Shown here: positions 44,251 through 52,788 of the stretch, one piece after another
How the letters are laid out: each line of letters starts with the position of its first letter
Numbering within the stretch: the first letter of the stretch is position 1
Origin: CAKSXP01 sp964609305
GTDB lineage: Bacteria > Bacillota > Clostridia > Oscillospirales > Oscillospiraceae
Assembly (NCBI GenBank): GCA_964609305.1
Contig: CAZSRK010000001.1
Span: 1-64,000, forward strand
Length of the DNA stretch: 64,000 bases
Reading direction: 5' to 3'
Notes under the pieces: generated by a model
Databases searched by the model: none
Told to the model about the DNA's origin: nothing
What the model saw: the letters and a program-made list of their open reading frames with translations, nothing else
Made by a program: the position numbers and the translations under genes

Positions 44251-46164
44251 TTACATGGACTCGCCCTCGTACAGCATCGGGAAGCTGACGACGGCCTTGA
44301 ACAGATCGCCGTCGAGAAATATCTCAAAATTCCCGCCCATGAGCTCTGCGAGGCTGCGCGCTATCGAAAGGCCCAGCCCGCTGCCCTCGGTGCTGCGGGA
44401 GCTGTCGCCGCGCACGAAGCGCTCCATGAGCTCCGCAGGCGTTATGTTCAGCTCGTTTGCCGAGATATTGCGGAAAGTTACGAACACGCCGCCATGCACG
44501 CCCTCGGCACTTATATAGGCGCGCGTGCCCGGGAGGGCATATTTGCGGATGTTGGACAGAAGATTTTCAAAGATGCGCCAGACCTGGCGGCCGTCAGCCA
44601 TTATCGGAAGCGCCCTGTCCGGCACCGAGAGCACGAGCTTCAGCCCCGCCTGGGCAAGCCGGTCGCTGTACTCTCCTGCGGACTGCCGCAGCATTTCGGA
44701 CACGTCGACACGCTCCATGTCAAGCTTTATCGCACCGGAGCTGGCCTTTGATGCCTCGACAAGATCCTCCATCAGTTTCTTGAGCCGCGCCGACTGGCGG
44801 TCGATGACCTCGATATATTCCTGTGCCTTCTCATTTTCTATGTCCTCTTTCTTGAGCAGGTCAACATAGCTTATTATGCTCGTCAGAGGGGTCTTGATGT
44901 CGTGGCTGACGTTTGTGATAAGCTCAGTCTTGAACCGCTCGGACTTCATGCGTTCCTCGACGGCCCTGGACATTCCCTCGGACACGCTGTTTAGATTCTC
45001 CGCGTGCTTCTTAAACTCCCAGAACATGCCGTTTGTGTCCGTTTTGAAGTCGATATTTCCCTTTGCAAGCTCCTGAGCGCCCTGCTGAAGCCTGCGCATC
45101 TGAAGCGCGACATATCCCACGCCTACTAGCAGCGCGCAGTCGAGCACGAACAGCAGGAAAAACGCAAGGCCGCTCGAGAGCATGAACACGGCCAGCACGA
45201 TGTTGAGAAACGCCGCCGCACAGAACACGACAAGGCTCTTCCACACCAGAGGCAGGCTGTTGAATACTGATTTTACGGCGCGGAAAAACTTCTTAACAAG
45301 TCTCCAGCACCATCTGATCACCTTGTAGCAGATGGTGTTGCGCCACCACGCCCCCGCCTTTGCCCGCGCGGAAAAACAGACGATGACATGGGCGCACAGC
45401 GCGGCGAAGGCCGCGGTGCACAGCGCAGCGAAAACAAGCCTCAGAGTGTTCAGGCTCACCGCGCTGTCCAGGCTCACATCATCCAGCGCTATTAGGAAAC
45501 CCGCGCCAAGCAGGACGCCGACTGCGAGAGCAAGGGCGAGGTGCAGATCCAGCGGAAAGCGGCGGTTTATCCACGCAAGGCACACCTGTTCCGAGCCGTT
45601 CTTTCTGCCCGCTCCGCAAACGAGGAACACAAGGCAGACTATCGCAGCTGCAAAGGATATGAGCGTCAGCACCAGTACCGCACCGCGGTTTTGCATGGCC
45701 CAGTTATAGGCTGCGTAGGTAAAGTACAGCCCGTCCCTTACCATCGGTGAGCGCAGATAGAAGCTGACGGTAAAGTCCTGCTCCTCCCATTCCCCGTCGC
45801 CTGTCTGGACCCAGTGGTCGAGGCCGATGGAGTCTATGAACACGGCCCGCTCGCCGTCACAGTTTTGCATAAGAGCCCTGCCGTCTTCATCGTACAGGAC
45901 GTAGAGCAGGTTTTCGCTTTCGATATACGGCTCATTATCGTTAAGGTATGCATCCATTATGTCATAATAGTTGCTCCAGAGCTCGCCATGGAGAATACCG
46001 CTGTCATAAAATCCCCGGCTGTCGTTGTCGAACCAGGCCTCCTCGATGCCCAGAACGCATGTGAGGCCGCCCGCACAAACGGCCACGGCCAGCGCCGCAA
46101 ACAGAAGAAAGCAGATTATCTTGCACGGCAGCGTATAAGTAAAGTGGAATTTTTCCTTTTCCAT
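44251..46164 (-). CDS. Membrane sensor histidine kinase
   Basis: A 637-residue kinase. One helix (about 15-38), an outside sensor domain (about 39-155), several further helices (about 160-355), then HAMP-like linker and catalytic core: H-box NVSHDIKTPLTS with the phospho-His near residue 423, N-box FENLLSNIRKYA and G-box STEGSGLGLSIA. The N-box reads Asn-Ile-Arg rather than the usual Asn-Ala. It pairs with the response regulator coded 15 nt upstream (minus strand) in the same operon. Confidence 0.9.
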   Translation of the reverse strand: MEKEKFHFTYTLPCKIICFLLFAALAVAVCAGGLTCVLGIEEAWFDNDSRGFYDSGILHGELWSNYYDIMDAYLNDNEPYIESENLLYVLYDEDGRALMQNCDGERAVFIDSIGLDHWVQTGDGEWEEQDFTVSFYLRSPMVRDGLYFTYAAYNWAMQNRGAVLVLTLISFAAAIVCLVFLVCGAGRKNGSEQVCLAWINRRFPLDLHLALALAVGVLLGAGFLIALDDVSLDSAVSLNTLRLVFAALCTAAFAALCAHVIVCFSARAKAGAWWRNTICYKVIRWCWRLVKKFFRAVKSVFNSLPLVWKSLVVFCAAAFLNIVLAVFMLSSGLAFFLLFVLDCALLVGVGYVALQMRRLQQGAQELAKGNIDFKTDTNGMFWEFKKHAENLNSVSEGMSRAVEERMKSERFKTELITNVSHDIKTPLTSIISYVDLLKKEDIENEKAQEYIEVIDRQSARLKKLMEDLVEASKASSGAIKLDMERVDVSEMLRQSAGEYSDRLAQAGLKLVLSVPDRALPIMADGRQVWRIFENLLSNIRKYALPGTRAYISAEGVHGGVFVTFRNISANELNITPAELMERFVRGDSSRSTEGSGLGLSIARSLAELMGGNFEIFLDGDLFKAVVSFPMLYEGESM

Positions 46165-46179
46165 ATGTCAGTCCCCCAG

Positions 46180-46868
46180 TCAGGTTTCGGAGAGCTTGTA
46201 GCCTTTCCCCCAGACGACCTTGATAAAGCGCGGCTCGGCCGGGTTTATCTCCAGCTTCTCGCGCAGATGCCGGATGTGCACGGCGACGGTCCCCTCGGCG
46301 CCGTAGGGGTCGTCCTTCCACACGGCCTTGTAGATCTGCGCGGATGAAAACACCTTGCCCGGCGAGCGCATCAGAAGGCTGAGTATGTCATACTCCGTCG
46401 GCGTGAGCGAGACCGGCTCCCCCGCGTTGGTCACGCTCTTGGCCTCATCGTCGAGCGTCAGCGGCCCTATGGTTATAACGCCATCGCGCTTTGCCATACC
46501 GCCGAGGTCCGTATATCTGCGAAGCTGTGCACGCACGCGCGCCATCAGTTCGACGGGGTTGAAAGGCTTTGTGACATAGTCATCCGCTCCGACGTTCAGA
46601 CCCAGTATCTTATCCATGTCCTCCCCCTTTGCCGACAGGAAGATAACGGGCACGTTCGAGCTCTCGCGTATTTTGCCGTTGCCGTGACGCCGTCCATATC
46701 CGGCATCATGATGTCCATAAGCACCAGCTCTATACGCTCCCTGCCGAGCACCTCGAGGGCCTGCCGGCCGTCGGCCGCCTCATATATGCCGTAGCCCTCG
46801 GCGCGCAGGTATATGGCCAGTGCGTTTCTTATGTCGCGCTCATCGTCGCAGATGAGAATGTTCAGCAT
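46180..46868 (-). pseudogene. OmpR-family response regulator, frameshifted
   Basis: The receiver domain begins normally (MLNILICDDERDIRNAL, phospho-acceptor in VLMDIMMPDMDG), then the frame breaks near 46671-46674. The rest continues in another frame with PVIFLSAKGEDMDKILG, the DDYVTKPF lysine and a complete winged-helix DNA-binding domain to the C-terminus. One more T in the plus-strand TTTT run (an A on the coding strand) would restore one 229-residue protein. It lies upstream of the kinase and is presumably its partner. It may be a real lesion or a sequence error. Confidence 0.88.
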
Positions 46869-46966
46869 GTTCCGCAGCTCCTTCCGTCATGGAGATTATA
46901 TCGTAATAATTTTTAAGATAAAAGCGAGCAATGTTTTAAGATTTTCTTATCTCTTCCCGGGCATGG

Positions 46967-47007
46967 AAAGGCCGCCGTACGCTGCTGAAAACGGCGGCGG
47001 CCTTTAA
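46967..47007 (-). terminator. Terminator of the LexA-like repressor gene
   Basis: Read on the minus strand, aaaggccgccgccgt pairs with acggcggccttt and is followed by CC. It sits just after the repressor stop. The T tract is short. Confidence 0.6.
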
Positions 47008-47016
47008 GCCGTCCTG

Positions 47017-47721
47017 TCAGCCGACGACCTTTCCAAGTATGCGGAAAAGCGACGGGTCGGATATGACGATGTCCGGATAATTCATGTTTATCGACTGAAG
47101 GCGCACTCCGCCGACACGGTCGCGCAGGCGCTTCATATAGGCGTTGTCGTCATAAAGGAAGACACCTATCTCCCCGTGGCCCAGAGTCTGCTGCTGGTGT
47201 ACCCAGACGACCTGCCCGTCGTGATAGTCCGGCTCCATACTGTCGCCGGCGATGCGCACACCGAAGTTGGCCGACAGGGGAACGTCGGCGCCGACCTCGA
47301 CAAGCTCATAGTCGCTGCTGTCAAGGAACTGCCCCGTACCTGCGGAGACCGCGATGCTGTAAAGCGGCAGCGTGCGCAGCCGGCCGATAGGCGTCACGTC
47401 CGCGGTGGGCGCAAACATCCCGGAGGCGCGCAGGATATCGGCGTATTCGTTGACCTTCCTGCGTCCCTCGCTGTTCAGGCCAACCAGCGGCCCGTTCTCC
47501 TGCGTGCCCAGAAACACGGCGGAGATGTCCTGCACACCCAGCTCGTCACAAAGGACAAGAAACTGGCTGGCGTTCGGCTGCGTGGCTCCGTTCTCCCATT
47601 TGGAGATACCCTGATTCGTTATGTCCATGCCCCTCTTGCGCAGCAATCGCGCAAGCTCTTTCTGCGAGATGCCCTTTTCCCGCCGCAGATCGGTTATTAT
47701 CGCCCCAATCGTCTTGCTCAT
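47017..47721 (-). CDS. XRE-S24 LexA-like repressor
   Basis: A 234-residue protein with an N-terminal XRE HTH (about 5-65, ISQKELARLLRKRGMDITNQ and GISKWENGATQP) and a C-terminal S24/LexA-type peptidase (about 125-232) with an Ala-Gly site (SAGTGQF), catalytic Ser in GDSMEPDY and Lys in YMKRL. Such proteins self-cleave when RecA filaments form. The start is set by AAAGGGGA upstream; an earlier ATG at 47775 overlaps the promoter. It is divergent from dinB, which fits damage-controlled induction. Confidence 0.88.
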   Translation of the reverse strand: MSKTIGAIITDLRREKGISQKELARLLRKRGMDITNQGISKWENGATQPNASQFLVLCDELGVQDISAVFLGTQENGPLVGLNSEGRRKVNEYADILRASGMFAPTADVTPIGRLRTLPLYSIAVSAGTGQFLDSSDYELVEVGADVPLSANFGVRIAGDSMEPDYHDGQVVWVHQQQTLGHGEIGVFLYDDNAYMKRLRDRVGGVRLQSINMNYPDIVISDPSLFRILGKVVG

Positions 47722-47754
47722 ATCGCAAAATTCCCCTTTATATCTTTTTATCCC

Positions 47755-47783
47755 AGTATATATTCTATATCGCACAAATGCAA
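47755..47783 (-). promoter_or_regulatory. Candidate promoter of the LexA-like repressor gene
   Basis: On the minus strand: TTGCAT (47778-47783), 17-nt spacer, TATACT (47755-47760). Confidence 0.6.
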
Positions 47784-47800
47784 GACATTCTTTGTGTTTA

Positions 47801-47854
47801 TATCTAAAAAAGATAGAATTTCCTCTTTACCTATCTCTAAAAGAGAATTATAAT
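47801..47854 (+). promoter_or_regulatory. dinB promoter with two palindromic candidate operators
   Basis: TTTACC (47826-47831), 17-nt spacer, TATAAT (47849-47854) precede the dinB start. Inside the spacer is TCTCT-AAA-AGAGA (47834-47846). A second palindrome, TATCT-AAAAA-AGATA (47801-47815), lies upstream toward the divergent gene. The LexA-like repressor is the natural binder; neither site looks like the usual Gram-positive SOS box (CGAAC-N4-GTTCG). Confidence 0.6.
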
Positions 47855-47882
47855 GATTTTAGTATCTTTTAAGGAGACGGCT

Positions 47883-48944
47883 ATGGAGAGGGTTATCCTG
47901 CACTCTGATATAAACGCCTGTTTTGCGAATATAGAACTGCTTTACAGACCGGAGCTGCGCGGAAAACCCATGGCCGTGGCAGGCGATGCCGAGTCGAGGC
48001 ATGGGATAGTCCTGGCCAAGGAGGAGCTTGCAAAGCGCGCCGGAGTCAGGACCGGCATGGCTCTGTGGCAGGCAAGGCAGGTTTGCCCCGAACTTACTTT
48101 TGTCGAACCGCGCATGGAGCTTTACGTCAGCGTGACAAAGCAGGTCCGGCGCATTTACAGCCTGTACACCGACATGCACGAGAGCTTCGGCATCGACGAG
48201 AGCTGGCTGGACCTTACGGGCTGCGGTGAGAGGGACGGCGGGTATCTCGCCGCCGACGAGCTGCGCCGGCGCATCAAGGCCGAGACGGGCCTAACAGTCA
48301 GCATAGGCGTGTCATGGAACAAGGTGTTTGCAAAGCTTGGCTCGGACTATAAAAAGCCGGACGCCGTGACCGTCATAAACCGCGAGAACTTCCGCAGTCT
48401 GCTCTGGCCCCTGCCGGTCGATGCACTGCTCTGGGTCGGGCGCGCCACGGCGCGGAAGCTGCGCTCGGTCGGCATCAGCACGATAGGCGAGCTTGCAAAC
48501 ACTGACCCGGAACTGCTGCGTTCCTGGTTCGGCAAAAACGGCTATACGCTTTACAGCGGAGCAAACGGGCTGGACGTCTCCCCCGTGCGCCGCGCCGGGG
48601 AGAGGGAAACCGTAAAATCCGTCGGCAACAGCTCGACTGCGCCGCGCGACCTCAAGAGCCGGAACGATATGCGCACCGAGCTCATGTCCCTGTGCGAGCG
48701 CGTCGGGATGCGCCTGCGCGGACTTTCCATGCGCGCGCGCGTCGTGGAGGTCTCCATAAGAAGCGCGCAGACCCTCGGCTGGCGCAGCCGCCAGCTCACG
48801 CTCGAACGTCAGACTGATCTGACGGGCAAGATATTCGCCGTGTCAGAAAAACTCTGCTTTGAGCTGTGGGACGGCTCTCCCGCGCGCGGCGTCGGCGTAC
48901 GTGTCTCCGGCCTGTCCCTCCTTAGACGAGCCGGAGCAGCTTGA
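47883..48944 (+). CDS. dinB: DNA polymerase IV (Y-family), C-terminus frameshifted
   Basis: A translesion polymerase. The catalytic palm shows HSDINACFANIE and IDESWLDLTG in place of the usual DMDxFFA and SIDEAYLD; the fingers and thumb follow with an intact little-finger domain. It ends prematurely at 48944. One base too many in the TT at 48922-48923 would explain it: removing it gives an added 66-residue tail with a QLDLFSD beta-clamp-type motif up to 49125. The start has AAGGAGACGG upstream. It is controlled by the divergent LexA-like repressor (inference). Confidence 0.85.
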   Translation: MERVILHSDINACFANIELLYRPELRGKPMAVAGDAESRHGIVLAKEELAKRAGVRTGMALWQARQVCPELTFVEPRMELYVSVTKQVRRIYSLYTDMHESFGIDESWLDLTGCGERDGGYLAADELRRRIKAETGLTVSIGVSWNKVFAKLGSDYKKPDAVTVINRENFRSLLWPLPVDALLWVGRATARKLRSVGISTIGELANTDPELLRSWFGKNGYTLYSGANGLDVSPVRRAGERETVKSVGNSSTAPRDLKSRNDMRTELMSLCERVGMRLRGLSMRARVVEVSIRSAQTLGWRSRQLTLERQTDLTGKIFAVSEKLCFELWDGSPARGVGVRVSGLSLLRRAGAA

Positions 48945-49125
48945 CCTGTTCTCCGACCATGAAAAAAGGGAAAAGCTGCGCCGGCTGGACGCCGCAACGG
49001 ACGCCATACGCGATCGCTTCGGCTTTGGCAGCATAGCACGCGGGCTGACCCTGGCCGAGCCGTCCCTGGGCGGCAGCCACGGAGAGGACAGCAAAGTCTC
49101 CTCATTCGGTATCGAAATTGCATAA
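48922..49125 (+). other. Out-of-frame 3' end of dinB
   Basis: The frame downstream of the suspected one-base insertion reads DEPEQLDLFSD and continues to FGIEIA followed by TAA. QLDLF is the canonical sliding-clamp-binding motif of Pol IV. In the shifted sequence the polymerase would lose it. Confidence 0.8.
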
Positions 49126-49131
49126 GGCAGA

Positions 49132-49175
49132 AAAACGCCCCTGTCAAGATTTTTATATCTTGACAGGAGCGTTTT
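49132..49175. terminator. Bidirectional terminator between dinB and the carbamate kinase gene
   Basis: aaaacgcccctgtcaagat pairs with atcttgacaggagcgtttt with one mismatch around a TTTTAT loop; A and T tracts flank it on both sides. Confidence 0.85.
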
Positions 49176-49181
49176 AACTTA

Positions 49182-50120
49182 TTATTGCCTGATTATACGG
49201 GTCCCGGTCTCTCCCCGGACGCCGGCGCCGGCCTTTTCCAAAAGGGTTATCAGCGCCTCTCGCCCTTCGCCGCCACTCACGAACTGCACCGATGCCTCCA
49301 TCTTCGGCAACATTGAGCCCGTGCCAAACTGCCCCTCGAGCGCGTATTTCTCCGCCTGCTCCACTGTTATACAGTCGAGCTCCTGCTGGTCCTCCCGTCC
49401 AAAATTGATGCAGACCTTTTCTACCGCGGTCAGAATGATAAGTCGGTCGGCGCCGAGCTTATCGGCCAGCAGGGCCGAGGCAAAGTCCTTATCTATGACA
49501 GCCGCTGCGCCCTTGAGGTGATACCCCTCGGTGCGGAAGACCGGGATCCCGCCTCCGCCGCAGGCAATCACCACAAGACCCGCCTCGACCATGTCCCGGA
49601 TGGAGTCTATCTCTATTATGCGCCGCGGCATGGGAGAGGACACCACGCGGCGGTAGCCGCGGCCCGAATCCTCAATGACGGTATAGCCGCGCTCCTTCGT
49701 CAGGTGCCGCGCCTCCTCCGCCGTCATAAACGCGCCAATGGGTTTGGTGGGGTTCTGGAACGCGGGATCTTCCCTGTCGACCTCCACCTGCGTCAGGACA
49801 GTGGAAACACCTTTGGATATCCCGCGCCCGAGCATCTCCTCGCGCAGGGCGTTTTGCAGGTCATAGCCAATGTAGCCCTGGCTCATCGCCACGCAGACGG
49901 ACAGGGGGCATGGTATATATTTCTCCGGATCGGAACGGGTCAGCTCCGTCATGGCCTGCTGGAGCATACCGACCTGCGGCCCGTTACCATGGGTTATTAC
50001 TATGTCATGCCCGGCCTCTATAAGATCCGTTATTGCCCTTGCAGTCTGCTTGACCGCCTTCATCTGCTCCGGCAGGTTGGAGCCGAGGGCATTTCCCCCA
50101 AGCGCAATTACTATCCTCAA
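49182..50120 (-). CDS. arcC: Carbamate kinase of the purine-degradation cluster (YqeA-like)
   Basis: A 312-residue carbamate kinase with all motifs: IALGGNALGSN, THGNGPQVGML, RRVVSSPMP, IACGGGGIPV, DKDFASALLA and FGTGSMLPKMEA. It makes ATP from carbamoyl phosphate. It is last gene of the six-gene minus-strand operon and follows ygeW by 12 nt, which would supply its substrate. It is distinct from the damaged aguC paralogue at 15859. Confidence 0.95.
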   Translation of the reverse strand: MRIVIALGGNALGSNLPEQMKAVKQTARAITDLIEAGHDIVITHGNGPQVGMLQQAMTELTRSDPEKYIPCPLSVCVAMSQGYIGYDLQNALREEMLGRGISKGVSTVLTQVEVDREDPAFQNPTKPIGAFMTAEEARHLTKERGYTVIEDSGRGYRRVVSSPMPRRIIEIDSIRDMVEAGLVVIACGGGGIPVFRTEGYHLKGAAAVIDKDFASALLADKLGADRLIILTAVEKVCINFGREDQQELDCITVEQAEKYALEGQFGTGSMLPKMEASVQFVSGGEGREALITLLEKAGAGVRGETGTRIIRQ

Positions 50121-50131
50121 CTTTTTCTCCC

Positions 50132-51334
50132 TCAGCCATTGAGCGTCTGTCTCTCAACGCCCCACTCGTCAAGCTTTTCCAGCATTTTGGCCGGGTCTTT
50201 GACCTTTGCAAGGAAGATCATCGCCGCGATTATATACGGCTTGAAGCCGGCCTGCTTATAAAGAGGCACGCGGTAACGGTCAAAGACGGAGCCGACCACC
50301 TCGCCCTCGGCGCAGGACACTCCGGTTATATCTGCCGGCAGGCAATGCAGATACAGCGCCTTGCCCCCGCGCGTGAGCGCCATCATCTCCTCGGTGCACT
50401 CCCAGTCCCTGTGCTCGGAATTCTGCGCCAGAAGCTCCTTCTCCAATGCGTCTATTCCGTCAAAATCGCCGTTTCCGTAAAGCTCCGTGCGCTTTTCCAT
50501 CGCGGCAAAGGGCGCCCAGCTCTTGGGATAGACGATGTCAGCATCCTTGAACGCCTCGGCCATGGAATTTGTCTTGGTAAACGAGCCGCCGGACTTTTCC
50601 GCGTTGGCCAGCGCAACCTGTTCTACCTCGGGCATTACCTCATAGCCCTCCGGATGGGCCAGCACAACGTCCATGCCGAAGCGTGTGAACAGGCCGATGA
50701 CACCCTGAGGCACGGACAGAGGTTTGCCGTAGCTGGGCGAATATGCCCAGGTCATTGCAATTTTTTTACCCTTGAGGTTTTCCACGCCGCCGAACTCATG
50801 GATCACATGCAGCAGGTCGGCCATGGTCTGGGTCGGGTGGTCGATGTCGCACTGAAGGTTCACCAGCACCGGGCGCTGCTTGAGCACGCCGTCCTCATAC
50901 CCCTCTCTGACCGCATCGGAAACGGATTTCTGATAGGTATGGCCCTTGCCTATGTACATATCGTCGCGGATGCCTATCACATCGGCCATGAAGGAAATCA
51001 TGTTCGCAGTCTCCCTCACAGTCTCCCCATGTGCTATCTGGCTCTTGCCCTCGTCAAGATCCTGCACCTGCAGGCCAAGGAGGTTGCAGGCCGATGCAAA
51101 GGAAAATCGCGTGCGGGTGGAGTTGTCGCGGAAGTTGGATATGCCGAGTCCGGAATCAAATATCCTGCAGGATATGTTGCGCTCACGCAGGTTGCGCAGG
51201 GCGTCGGCCACGGCGAAAACGGCGTCCAGCTCGTCGTCGGTCTTGTCCCAGGTGAGGAAAAAGTCCTCGCCATACATGTCCTTGCAGTCGAGTTTTTTGA
51301 GCCTTTCCACAAGCTTTTTGAGTTTTGCGTCCAT
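50132..51334 (-). CDS. ygeW: YgeW-type knotted carbamoyltransferase
   Basis: A 400-residue carbamoyltransferase with STRTR (72-76), DIDHPTQTMADL and HCLPADITG. The sequence fits the YgeW group, whose members lack classical ornithine or putrescine transfer and have been assigned to urate/purine-derived ureido substrates. The start is the ATG after AAAGGAG; the ORF begins 36 nt earlier. It follows ygeY and precedes carbamate kinase, so it should release carbamoyl phosphate for ATP. Confidence 0.92.
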   Translation of the reverse strand: MDAKLKKLVERLKKLDCKDMYGEDFFLTWDKTDDELDAVFAVADALRNLRERNISCRIFDSGLGISNFRDNSTRTRFSFASACNLLGLQVQDLDEGKSQIAHGETVRETANMISFMADVIGIRDDMYIGKGHTYQKSVSDAVREGYEDGVLKQRPVLVNLQCDIDHPTQTMADLLHVIHEFGGVENLKGKKIAMTWAYSPSYGKPLSVPQGVIGLFTRFGMDVVLAHPEGYEVMPEVEQVALANAEKSGGSFTKTNSMAEAFKDADIVYPKSWAPFAAMEKRTELYGNGDFDGIDALEKELLAQNSEHRDWECTEEMMALTRGGKALYLHCLPADITGVSCAEGEVVGSVFDRYRVPLYKQAGFKPYIIAAMIFLAKVKDPAKMLEKLDEWGVERQTLNG

Positions 51335-51356
51335 CTTTGTGACTCTCCTTTGTTTT

Positions 51357-52769
51357 TTATTTGATGTCATTGCCGGTCAGCGCGGCACGAAACTGCGTGG
51401 CGTCCTGCGTCCCTTCCTCCCGCCTGTACAGCCCGGGTACCGCCGCATACACCGCCGCGCAGGTGACCAGGTCCTGCTTCCAGGTTATCTCGTTCGGCGC
51501 GTGCGCCCAGCTCTCCGCGCCGGGACCAAAGCCAACGCAGGGAATACCATAGCGGCCCTGTATGGACACGCCGTTTGTTGAAAAGGTCCACTTGTCGGTC
51601 AACGGCCGGCCGCGGCGCAGATGCATCGCGTCGCGGTAATTATCCTCATCGGCATAGCCGATGCGCTCTTCGCCGAACATGGCGCGGTGCGCCTGTGCGA
51701 GCGCCTGCACATGTGCGGAGGTCTGCCTGTTTATCCAGGTCGGGAAATAGCATTCGGTCTCATATACCTCGCCTGTCCAGCTCGGCCGGTCGTACATATA
51801 CATGGATACCGTGACGTCCTGTCCGTACTTTTTGACGGCGGGCAGCGCGCGTATCTCGTCCAGACAGGAATCCCAGGTTTCGCCGGCGGTCATACGCCTG
51901 TCTATCGACACGGAGCAGGAGTCGGCCACCGCACAGCGGCTCGGGCTTGTAAAGAAGATCTCGCTGACCGTGCAGGTACCCCGGCCCAGAAAGCGCGCAT
52001 CCTGCCAGTGTTCCGGGTTGTATTCCGGCTCCAGCATCTTTACAAGGCCCTTGATCTCCACGCTGTCATCCGCCGGGTTTTCGTTCAGCGCTCGCACGTC
52101 CTGAAGAATATCCGCCATTTTATATATCGCGTTGTCGCCGCGCTCCGGCGCGCTGCCGTGGCAGGATACGCCCCTGACGTCGACGCGTATCTCCATGCGT
52201 CCGCGGTGGCCGCGGTATATGCCGCCGTCGGTCGGCTCCGTCGAAATGACAAATTCGATCCTGCTTCTCGCGTCCTCGGGTCCGTCAAAGTACTTGTTGA
52301 CGATGTACTGCCAGCACATGCCGTCGCAGTCCTCCTCCTGTACGGAGCCGACGACCATGAGCCTGTATTCCTCGGGTATCAGGTCGAGATCTTTCATTAT
52401 CTTCGCGCCGTACACGGCGGAGGCCATGCCCCCCTCCTGGTCGCTGCCGCCGCGGCCGTAGATTATCTCGTTGTCCTCCCAGCCCTCGTAGGGGTCGGCG
52501 CTCCAGTTGTCGATATTGCCGATGCCGACGGTGTCGATGTGGGAGTCGATGGCGATTATCCTGTCCCCATCGCCCATCCAGCCGATTACGTTGCCGAGCC
52601 CGTCGACCTCCACTTTGTCGAAGCCGAGCTTTTCCATCTCCGCCTTTATACAGGCGACGACCTCTCCCTCGTGGCAGCTCTCGCTCGGAAGCCTTATCAT
52701 CGCGCGCAGGAACGCGCTCATGTCCTCCCGGTATCCCTTAGCAGCCGCCTTTATCGCTTCAAAATCCAT
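51357..52769 (-). CDS. ygeY: YgeY-type M20 metallohydrolase
   Basis: A 470-residue M20-family amidohydrolase/peptidase. Ligands are visible as DSHIDTVG (His77, Asp79), GGSDQEGG (Asp110) and SVQEEDC (Glu145, Glu146), with the lid domain between. Members of this group belong to the anaerobic purine/urate cluster and probably hydrolyse an amide or ureido intermediate. It is separated from ygeW by 22 nt. Confidence 0.92.
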   Translation of the reverse strand: MDFEAIKAAAKGYREDMSAFLRAMIRLPSESCHEGEVVACIKAEMEKLGFDKVEVDGLGNVIGWMGDGDRIIAIDSHIDTVGIGNIDNWSADPYEGWEDNEIIYGRGGSDQEGGMASAVYGAKIMKDLDLIPEEYRLMVVGSVQEEDCDGMCWQYIVNKYFDGPEDARSRIEFVISTEPTDGGIYRGHRGRMEIRVDVRGVSCHGSAPERGDNAIYKMADILQDVRALNENPADDSVEIKGLVKMLEPEYNPEHWQDARFLGRGTCTVSEIFFTSPSRCAVADSCSVSIDRRMTAGETWDSCLDEIRALPAVKKYGQDVTVSMYMYDRPSWTGEVYETECYFPTWINRQTSAHVQALAQAHRAMFGEERIGYADEDNYRDAMHLRRGRPLTDKWTFSTNGVSIQGRYGIPCVGFGPGAESWAHAPNEITWKQDLVTCAAVYAAVPGLYRREEGTQDATQFRAALTGNDIK

Positions 52770-52788
52770 AAATTTCCCTCCTTTTGTA

